From Strigamia acuminata (lineage: Eukaryota; Arthropoda; Chilopoda; Geophilomorpha; Linotaeniidae), in assembly GCA_949358305.1 (NCBI GenBank), contig OX442318.1, positions 16,090,902 to 16,154,901 of the forward strand: DNA of 64,000 nucleotides. Direction: 5' to 3'. The translations under genes and the position numbers were made by a program. The notes under the pieces were generated by a model. It saw nothing but the letters and a program-made list of their open reading frames with translations. It was not told the origin of the DNA and made no database searches. This document shows positions 11,401 through 19,000 of the stretch, piece by piece (within the stretch, counting starts at the first letter, position 1; every line of letters starts with the position of its first letter).

Positions 11401-13131
11401 CTTTTCCATGTCAACAATTCCTTTCACGTGTAAATGCCCCATACGGGCGTGCCAATAATCCATCGGTACTGCTTTATCGGGTTTGCCATTCCTTTCCCCG
11501 TTCCCCAACTCATTAACTACTTTTGCATCAACTTCCTCTTTAGTTGGTTCAACTTTCTTAATTGGTTGAGTTTTAGTCGCATTTGCAGCGCTTCCCTGCT
11601 TTACTAGCACGCTACTCGGATTCACAACAGCATTTGCGGATTTCTCCGGCTTACGAATTGGGGTTAATAAAGCTTTCTTATAACAATTCATGGTTAATGG
11701 CACTTTAACAACTTCAGGCGATTTACTCGCCACGACATCCGTATTCCCTTGCATAGGCAATACGGATGCGTTCACATTCTGAGTTTCAATTGCACAATTC
11801 ACTTGATACATCCTGTTCGACAATCTCTTTGCAGTTAACATCGGTTTGTCCATCGTTGATTCGAACATTGTTAATTTCCCATCAGCTATGAATGTTTTCA
11901 GACCTGCCTCGTCTGTACGACCGAGTGAAATTAGGTTTTTTCGAAATTTTGGCGCGTAATACACGTTTTTAAGTGTAATTTCGCGTCCACCCCCGCCATA
12001 ATTTGCTATTAAGGTAATTTCGCCCATACCACTAATCTCAGAACTCCCCTCTCCTAATTGCACACTAAAATTCTCGAGGGGTTTAAAATTCGTGAAACAT
12101 TCATAGTTGTATGAGAAATGGTCTGTTGCGCCCGTATCAATGTACCAGGCGGGATCTCTTTCCGGCGCTTTCTGTGATGCCAATGAGATCACAGGAAAAT
12201 CCATTTGCTGTATGGCATGTACTGCCGAGTAGAAAGACAACGGTTCGTCCAAAAATGCTTGATTTGAACCTGCGCCGGTTCCTCTAGAACGTGCACCCGC
12301 GCGTCCTTGTCGGCGCGCCATCGGTGCAAAAGTTCCACGTGTCGGGTCATTTCCCCCTTGCTTTGGCTTTTTGCAGTCCCTTGCAAAGTGGTATTTTCCA
12401 CCACAATTATAACACGTATAGTCTGTTTGGGTTGTTGGGGTCGAGCGCCCCCGCTGCCAACGTCCTCGGCTAAAGAATGCACCCGAATTGTCTCCCGATT
12501 CTGCTGTCGGCGCACCATATTCCTCGTGCTGTTCGTTCAATCGGTTGTACTCTCCGAGGAGTCGGTCTTTGACGTTGGACTGGGTGAATTCAGTATCTGA
12601 CCAGTGATACATAACTTGTTTCACTCCCTCATATGTCTGAGGGAGGAAGTCCATATACTGGAATGCAATGTCCTCTCCAGACATGGTCACATTCACATTT
12701 TTCAGGTCACCCGCCTTCCGATCCACCCGGGTGGTAAACACGACCATTTGCTCCCTTTCTTGCAATTTCATTTGTAAAAATTCACGTCGGAGCCGGTTTT
12801 TCCTTGCCCTAGTGGTCGGTTGGTAGGCGGCTTTTAGGGCTTCCCATATCTCTTGTGCCGTATCGTGGGCAACCGCCACAGATTGTTGTGCCTCGTTGCA
12901 CGTAAGGCAAAGCGTTGATATTGCCCTCGCTTCTCGTGTCTCATACTCGCGCTTCTCCTTCGCGGAGGCGGTCGAAGGCAAACTTGGCTCCGTGCCCTTA
13001 ACGTGGCTCCAGACTCCCTGCTGTAGGAGAATTAATCTCACCTGGACTGACCAGGACTCATAATTGTCACCATCGAGTTTTCTAATGTTTCGATAATCCC
13101 GATAATCGCCGTCCTTTTCGTAGGTCGCCAT
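8449..13131 (-). CDS. Copia B gag-pol polyprotein (1,560 aa)
   Basis: One uninterrupted frame encodes the whole replication machinery. Domains: copia-type gag in the first 240 residues; zinc knuckle CX2CX4HX4C at 240-253 (CYNCGGKYHFARDC); aspartic protease with DTG at Asp332; integrase with HHCC near 560-600 and catalytic Asp625, Asp688 and Glu724 (exact D,D35E spacing); RT with YVDD at 1242-1245; RNase H to the C terminus. The start at 13131 (MATYEKDGDY) was chosen because it aligns with the start of copia D (MASEEKCDDY). The frame stays open a further 112 codons to 13467, a stretch that lies in the leader and is probably untranslated. All catalytic residues are intact, so the element may be able to move. 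Confidence 0.96.
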   Translation of the reverse strand: MATYEKDGDYRDYRNIRKLDGDNYESWSVQVRLILLQQGVWSHVKGTEPSLPSTASAKEKREYETREARAISTLCLTCNEAQQSVAVAHDTAQEIWEALKAAYQPTTRARKNRLRREFLQMKLQEREQMVVFTTRVDRKAGDLKNVNVTMSGEDIAFQYMDFLPQTYEGVKQVMYHWSDTEFTQSNVKDRLLGEYNRLNEQHEEYGAPTAESGDNSGAFFSRGRWQRGRSTPTTQTDYTCYNCGGKYHFARDCKKPKQGGNDPTRGTFAPMARRQGRAGARSRGTGAGSNQAFLDEPLSFYSAVHAIQQMDFPVISLASQKAPERDPAWYIDTGATDHFSYNYECFTNFKPLENFSVQLGEGSSEISGMGEITLIANYGGGGREITLKNVYYAPKFRKNLISLGRTDEAGLKTFIADGKLTMFESTMDKPMLTAKRLSNRMYQVNCAIETQNVNASVLPMQGNTDVVASKSPEVVKVPLTMNCYKKALLTPIRKPEKSANAVVNPSSVLVKQGSAANATKTQPIKKVEPTKEEVDAKVVNELGNGERNGKPDKAVPMDYWHARMGHLHVKGIVDMEKSTDIYGIKLSDREMNTCDSCAQAKSTRASFAPIGDIRSKGVLDLIHMDTWGHSSTKSIGGARYFLLLVDDYSRFMWIVTMKTKDEVLGHFKTWQLQLECATSRKVKAIRTDNGGEFVSAAWAKHASDSGIKCERTTPYSPEMNSVAERGNRTIVEGIRAMMADTGLPKRLWAELAHTIVYLKNRFPHSTLGGKTPYNVFFNRKMSVRHLKCIGSKAYVHIPAQTRKDKLDKRAWVGALVGYAQSTRGYRVWDPKTNKVYGVKHVKIDENTYWNEGDTGVQNVNKMFDYINLPTQEEESDDDVVPQATVPAPTVPTHQMVLRQRPPVPLPTTPKLVQKAYGMRMPLEEQGAVGGIELEGDVTELDLSKLELDSGDEPFEDTVAEQANTTDEPEELLKLNMQEWQRFAKVRARGKTAGKVDVYYMTPSQDRCRSRTDVMRWCEEEGFQYEEELFDFKHEHLELPYAGFCSIEPETYEQAISDRDRWDWSKAMDEEIDIFDERKVYTEVDIAPDQTLLGSKWIYKLKRDHTGAIKRFRARLVAQGFKQRPDIDFKEVFSPVINFVLILIFFCTLVVLCNWRDTHLDVKAAYLYGDLDIPQYMAIPKGYQTKTNKGKCWRLDKALYGLHQSGRMWFEKLHDKLIDIGFTPFPGLNCVYVYKREAILIVYVDDLVLFSRDDFIEKCVLKWISNAFDIVNLGPVTMLLGIEFERVGKNIFVHQGKYIDKLCEKYRIDYSHRIKVPGTVGTMIRSVRPGERVDVEFPYRALVGSLLFIAMRTRPDILFSVIVLSQYNEVHSYKHVQMLLQVLKYLSQTRDFCIDLGLCKNTGMSIYTDASHASDLDQRRSFGGHIIYIGGVPVSWACRKQKLTALSVMESEFIAIVDGVREVIWLERLFEADVLRDPQRVKPIVYADSTAAIQYAKNRIENRANKHIEVRFHFLRDWYTKGTFGIHHIPGVSNVADILTKWLPFPRLSTLCERIFAERHK

Positions 13132-14305
13132 TTCCAAAATTTCACAAATTATCACCCAAAGATCACTATTCGATGCACTAAACACAAACACACTTTCAAA
13201 TAAATAATTCCCCAAAATAATAGGCGAAAATAATACAATTCTTCCCGGGGTGCAGCTCAATAAGTGAGCACAACTACCTTGACCAGTCGCTACAAGGGCT
13301 TCCGTCCGACACACCTGGGGTCGCGGGATCGCCCCCTTGCTTCGAGCAAGCCTGGCCAAGAATAGGATGACACTAGGCGAATGCCTAAAGGGTGCCAAAC
13401 AAACAAAAGGTCCCCAAAACAAAAACTTAATATTATACAAAGTTTCACGACAACCCAGAACGCACAAAACAAAAAAAATGTTGGCACGTTGTATTCTTGT
13501 TTGCGGGATATTTGCGTCGCAAATCCCGCGGAGATGTCGTCAAAACGTTGTTCCAAACCGTCGAAAATCGCTGGAATTCACTTGTGCACCTGGCACAAGA
13601 CTTAACCTGTCCAACGTCGCGCAGATACCCGTCCCGGGCTAATCCGCGGTCAAAATGCGTGTTCGCGCTCGTCGCACGAAAACACGACTTCAAAACGTCG
13701 AAATGTTCGTCAAAAACTTCCAAACGCTGTCTAGACGTTCGTCGCAACCTCGAAAATCGTCCAATCGGCGAATTCCGACGTGGATATAATCCAAAAACTC
13801 GTTGCGAACGTTCCTCGTTCGTTTTTACTCCAACCGCATGGACGGCGCCATCTTGGATTGGGCTGCACCGCTCGCCATGACGGAAAAACAACGAAAAAAT
13901 TAATATTTCGACAATAAATAATGTTCCTACCGTCTCTAGGTAATCTACACTCGTTTCACACGTCGTTTGCACGAATTCACAAAATACAAGCGTGTTTCGA
14001 CTCGAAAACACGCTGGCTGGCTTCACTGTTGTACACGGCGAAGTCCAGGCAAAGAAAAATGGCTGCCACCGAAGCTAATCTTCGTTATACTGGCACACAA
14101 CTAATTTCTCACGAAAATAAACGTTTCCTACACTGTTCTGTCCAAAAATCACGTCCTAATTGTCCGCACACACTTCCCAATCGCTCGCACTTCGCGAAAA
14201 TCGTCGATACGTCTTTGCGACGAAAATGACGGTGTCGGCGAACGTCCGATGGTCGTTACCGCTCTGGAAGTCCGCTTATCGTCCCGAGATGGTTGCTAAC
14301 GATGC
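13132..14305 (-). other. 5' leader of copia B
   Basis: About 1.17 kb lies between the primer binding site and the chosen gag start, long for a copia element. The part nearest gag (13132-13340) is recognisably related to the leader of copia D (phrases AGGCGAAAA and a stem-loop). The distal part (13445-14026) contains chance open frames on both strands that resemble no protein I know. Confidence 0.7.
13255..13269 (-). other. Stem-loop in copia B leader
   Basis: The palindrome GCTCAATAAGTGAGC can form a 5-bp stem. A counterpart of the same design, TCTCACTAAGTGAGA, lies in the leader of copia D (58631-58645) at a similar distance upstream of gag. Confidence 0.5.
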
Positions 14306-14324
14306 AAACCATCCTCTGCTACCA
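14306..14324 (-). other. Primer binding site, initiator-Met tRNA
   Basis: On the plus strand this reads AAACCATCCTCTGCTACCA, the 3' terminal 19 nt of a metazoan-type initiator methionine tRNA including CCA. The element's sense strand is therefore its complement. It lies two bases (TG) from the inner end of the 5' LTR, the usual arrangement for full 3'-end priming. Drosophila copia, by contrast, primes from an internal tRNA fragment. Confidence 0.92.
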
Positions 14325-14326
14325 TG

Positions 14327-14627
14327 TATTGTTTCCTGAAACGAGTGGTGTGTCGAATCCATTAACGACGCCGGATTTGAACTGTGCGGTAAGCACCAAG
14401 CGTGACCGCCATGTTTAATTCTCGGAAAACGTAACATCAGTGATGGTTCGAGGCTAGATAGTCTCGAAACCGAATACACAATAAAAGGAGAACAAATCCA
14501 TATTGTTTGATATGAACTTGTTCTTTACAAAAGAATAAATAAAACACTCATATCCATCTACGGATATCTAGAAGTGGCATGCACACCCAAAACACAAATG
14601 GCGAAAGAATTCACTGCAAAACCAATA
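14327..14627 (-). repeat. 5' LTR of copia B (301 bp)
   Basis: Begins TATTG next to the primer binding site on the plus strand and ends CCAATA at 14627, followed by the TTTTC duplication. By eye it is identical to the 3' LTR at 8132-8432. Confidence 0.95.
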
Positions 14628-14632
14628 TTTTC
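14628..14632. repeat. Target site duplication of copia B, right copy (TTTTC)
   Basis: Second copy of the 5-bp TTTTC found at 8127-8131, directly after the LTR end. Confidence 0.93.
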
Positions 14633-15653
14633 GACCCGTTGCGGCCGTTTTCGACCCGTTGCGGCCCGTTTTCGACCCGTTACGGTCCTTGGCCGTAACG
14701 GGCCGAAAACGGGAAAACTGAAAAAGTCGAGTGCGAGACCACGTGACCCGGAGTGTGGTTTTTGGGGACGAGGGCCGTCCTCCGACCGCGCCGTGACGCG
14801 CCCCGGGTCGGATCAAGAGGCGACCCGGTCGGAAACCGAACCTCGGGGTTCCTCGAGGCGTGGTTTTTTGGGGACGGGGGGAGGGGGGGATCGGGTCGCG
14901 TGCTCCAACCGCGCCGCAACGCGATGTGGGTCGGTCACCAACTTTTGTCAATTTTTGACAAATTTCCACGGAATTTCAGCAACATTTTACGAGACGTTTC
15001 TGCCCGACTAGACACGTTTCCGCAGGTTTTAGCAAAACAACGTTAAATTCTGTGGAAATTTATCAAATGTTGACAAAATTCTGTGCAAGTTTTGTCAGAT
15101 ACTTACTTACTTACGATATAAACTCGAACGTCGTCCATCGACACTCTCAACATTCCACCGGACATTTTCCGGAAGAGTTTGTCCCGATCGGGACCACGCC
15201 TCGACGAAGCCCGGGACCCGGTTTCCGACCGGGTCGTTTTTGGCCCAAGTCACGGCGCGTCGCGGCGCTTTCGGAGCACGCAACCCGATCCCCCCCTCCC
15301 CCCGTTCTCAAAAACCACGCCTCGATGAAGCCCGGGACCCGGTTTCCGACCGGGTCGTTTTTGGCCCAAGTCACGGCGCGTCGCGGCGCGTTCGGAGCAC
15401 ATGAACCGATCCCCCCTCCCTCCCGTCACAAAAACCACGTTTTAGCGAAACCCTTGACCGGTCACAAAACCCACCGAACACCGAAAAGCAACGAACAAAA
15501 CGCGCTCGGTCGCACGAACTACTCGGCCAAAACAACATCCGCAAATTCCGCATCACAGTCGCGATCAACGAAACAACGTATAGGCCGCCGTAATGTTAAA
15601 AAGCGGGACCCTTTCGCCCCCGACAAAATCCGCACACATACCCCAAGGTTAAG
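14628..15653 (+). repeat. Right part of satellite unit Y1, ending at copia C
   Basis: The sequence continues the cassette interrupted at 8131, then follows unit Y2 from about 26810 to 27837: the inverted-repeat arm sequence, an AT-rich monomer, the ACTTACTTACTTAC run (15104-15115), and two GC-rich direct repeats of about 122 bp with the phrase CCGGTTTCCGACCGGGTC. After the phrase CCCCAAGGTTAAG (ending 15653) it departs abruptly from Y2 and copia C begins. A 203-codon open frame through here is a repeat by-product. Confidence 0.88.
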
Positions 15654-16007
15654 ATATTATTAAGGCTTTTGGGGGTTCCTTTAGAATCGTGTTTGCCCTT
15701 GGATCGAGTCCGGTCAAGCTTACACGTATTCTCCGGTTGTGCTTGTCGTGGTACAAGTGAGGTTTCCCGCGGCTCCAGGAAGCCGATCGGACCCTCTCAG
15801 ACTGGCAACCGGAGGTTATTTGATTCCTTCAGAAGGAATTGCCCAATTTGTGGTTTTTCGCCTCGAACACCGAGGGAACCGTGCAGTGAAGTGCTCCGAA
15901 TTGTGAAAATTGTGAAAAGTGCTCCAATCTTGTGCGACATTTCAGCGCCTCTCTCTGAGTCAGTGTGATTTTCGCGTTGTGTTACGCTCTTCGCGAATCG
16001 ATCTACG
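15654..16007 (+). other. Leader remnant of copia C
   Basis: 354 bp upstream of gag with no satellite similarity and no match to the 3' LTR. No primer binding site can be assigned with confidence. It is probably the proximal part of the 5' untranslated leader, its outer part deleted together with the 5' LTR. Confidence 0.6.
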
Positions 16008-19000
16008 ATGCAGAAAGCGGCCAACTCGAACAGTTTAATTCCGGTTCTCGGTGTCGACAATTATGAACAATGGCGATTGTCGATGCAGTTTCTCTTAAAA
16101 TCGGAAGGGCTTTGGCGTCACGTAACGGAGGATAAGGAGGCAGAGCACATTGCCACCCTGACGCCAAAAGAACTTGATCGCTTTATGGTGAAGAAGGACA
16201 AGGCCCTAGGCCACATATACATCCATGTGAGCCCCGCCAAGCGTACAGTTTTGGAAACCTGTAACACGCCAAAGGAGGCGTGGGACAAGTTGGCGAAAAC
16301 CTACGCACCCAGCTCTAGAGCCCGTCAAGCGGCGATGCGCTGGGAGTTTCTCAGCCTCCAACTCCAACCTGGCGAAGATATGCCGGACTTCATTGCCCGC
16401 GTCGACAATTACGTGCGGCAACTAAGCGATGTCAACGAGATTATTAGCCCGGTTCACCACGCATACCAGTATTTGAAGTGTCTGCCGCCTGAATATGCTC
16501 AGGCAACATTTGCCATATACCACTGGCCGGATCCCCAATTCACGCCGAAGGATGTCGCCGAGCAGCTGATTTCCGAGCACATGCGGCTCAAATCCATCGG
16601 GTTGCTCGGAACGAGCCAATCATCAGCTCACACGTCTATGAAGGGACAATTCCGACCCCGAAATAAATCCGGACCTCGTGATATCTCGACAGTGAAGTGT
16701 TTTAATTGCGACCAGCTCGGACATTACGCGAACCGATGTCCACGTCTACCCCGTCAACAACAGGGACAACCTACGGTTTCACTCCAACGTAATTCTCGGA
16801 GCAAGAGTCGCCGGCGCAACAAGAACGCTGCTGCGAAGGCCAACAACGCGCGTCCCCGAGAAAGCTCGCATCCACACCGAGAGGGGACATATTTTGTCAA
16901 TGCGCCGCAGGTTATCCAACGTCCAGTCGCTCATTTTATGCAATCCAATGAGTGGATTCTGGATTGCGGCGCTACAGATCACGTATCTCACGTGCGTGCC
17001 GGTTTCACCGAGTTCACCGATGTCATTCCATTCGACATCGAGTTGGGACAGGGAAAGTCCCAAGTGACGGGAAAAGGAACGGTTCGTTTGCTAATGGCGA
17101 TCGATAAGACCCGGTGCACCGTGAATTTAACAAACGTCCTTTACGCGCCGAATTTCGAGGCAAACTTGATTTCGGTTTCGAAGATAGACAAGGCGCGACA
17201 TCATATCCACATTTTCAATAGTGAGATACATGTTTACGAATCGGACATTCGCAGCCCTCTTATTCGTGCAAAGGAGAGAGGAGGTCTTTATTATGTGGAC
17301 GGTTTGTGTACAAATCCGACATTTGCGACAACGGTTTCTCCCACTGTACAACCGACTCCAACGCTACCGCCGCAAATGTACGTGACTACGGAAGAGGATT
17401 TCATTAAAATTCCCAAACCGAAAAAGGGAAAAGGACAGCAACGAGAAATTACGGATTTTCGGATTGAAATGCCGCTAGTTGAACCCGTGAAGCAAATTCC
17501 CGTCCAACAAGCTCCCATTCCAACCAATCCGATTCCTCCTCCTATCCCTACTCAAATCCACAACGATTTGACCACCCTTCCTTCCTATGCGAATGCCCTA
17601 CAGTCAATCCCAACGGCAACTCCTATTGCAATTCCAAATGCAAATTCCTTTCCTCCCCTTGGCAACCCGTCTCAACCTAAAAAGAAGGTCATCGCCAATC
17701 CAGCCTCCGTCAAGGACGCCACCGGCTTATGGCATAGCCGTCTTGGCCACCTTCATACGAATGGAATGAAGCTATTGGCCGCAAACGACCAAGTTTACGG
17801 AATGTCACCAGGGGAAGTGAGCAGGGAATTGGCCTGCAACGACTGCAGAATAGCCAAATCGACAAAAGCTTCTCATAAGCCTGATCCTAATCCCTCGACT
17901 ACGAAGCCTTTGGACCTTCTCCACATGGATATTTGGGGGCCAGCCCCAGTTCCATCGTTTGGAGGAGCACGTTTTGTCCTTACCGTCATCGACGACGCAA
18001 CACGCTATTGCTGGATTATACCGCTAGCCCAGAAATCGCAGGTTTTCGCAACCTTTAAGGACTTCGTTGCTCGAGTTGAGAGAATCCAGGACACGCAAAT
18101 AAAAGCGATTCGGACTGATCGAGGCGGAGAGTTTATGTCAAACGAGTTTCTCCGATATCTACAAGCCAAGGGCATCCAAGGTCAACGGACAAATCCGTCG
18201 TCACCACAGATGAACGGCACGGCCGAGCGCATAAACCGGACAATGGCCGACAACTTTCGTGCAGTCTTATCCGAGACTAAGTTGCCGGAGGCGCTCTGGG
18301 CTGAGCTAGCGGTCACGTTTGCCTACATCAAGAATCGGAGCCCTCATTCTCGACTTAACAATCAAGTTCCGTATATCCTTTGGCGACAGAGAGCCCTTTC
18401 GTTACGACATCTACGAAAAGTCGGTTCCAAGTGCTGGGTGCACTACACCGCACCAGGACGCAAGAAGCTGGATCCGCGGGCCTGGGAGGGATATTTAGTC
18501 GGCTACGCTTCAGGGACCCGTGGATACAGAATTTGGAACCCAACTGACAACCAAGTCTACGAATCTATTCACGTTAAGATCGATGAGCGGCAGTCGTATC
18601 GGAAATCCATCAAAATTTCGACGCAGCAGCCGCAACAATCGTTTACTGGTCCCGGACAGCAAACCGTTACATTTGATGATAACCTACATTACCATCAGTG
18701 GCCGAAAGGATCTGATTCCGAGGCGTCAGAACATTCTGCGAACGATTCCGAACGTGTGTCGACGGCATCCGCTTCGATGCACACGCCTCTGGCTTTTCCG
18801 CACATCCACATACCACCACCGACAACTCCGGAACGGGCATTGCTGGATTTATGTGCGACCTTACCTCCGGGTTCTGCGTCTCTTCGACAATCCCATCATA
18901 TTTCATATGAAGAGGAACGTGATACGGACCACGACATCCGAGAGATGGACGAATTGTCAATTTATCCGGAAACATCCGAACACGTTGATGCGTCAGCGGA

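Larger units (their letters stand above)
8132..14627 (-). mobile_element. Copia B, complete LTR retrotransposon (6,496 bp)
   Basis: All parts of an autonomous Ty1/copia element are present. In element orientation they are the 5' LTR (14327-14627), primer binding site (14306-14324), a long leader, an uninterrupted gag-pol frame, a polypurine tract (8435-8449) and the 3' LTR (8132-8432). The LTRs look identical base for base and a TTTTC duplication flanks the element, so integration was recent. It is the same family as copia A but in the opposite orientation, with 4.66 kb of satellite between them. Confidence 0.97.

Noticed and set aside
8449-13467. Longer copia B start at 13467 (1,672 codons)
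   Set aside because: The extra 112 residues do not align with copia D or C gag, whereas MATYEKDGDY at 13131 matches the D start.
13445-14026. 193-codon minus-strand frame in the copia B leader, possible extra gene
   Set aside because: No similarity I recognise, lies between primer binding site and gag, and has competing frames on the other strand; more likely leader.
15670-15692. TGGGGGTTCC as primer binding site of copia C
   Set aside because: TGGGGG recalls a Pro-tRNA site but the following bases do not match a tRNA 3' end that I can name, and the bases before it do not match the end of the 3' LTR.
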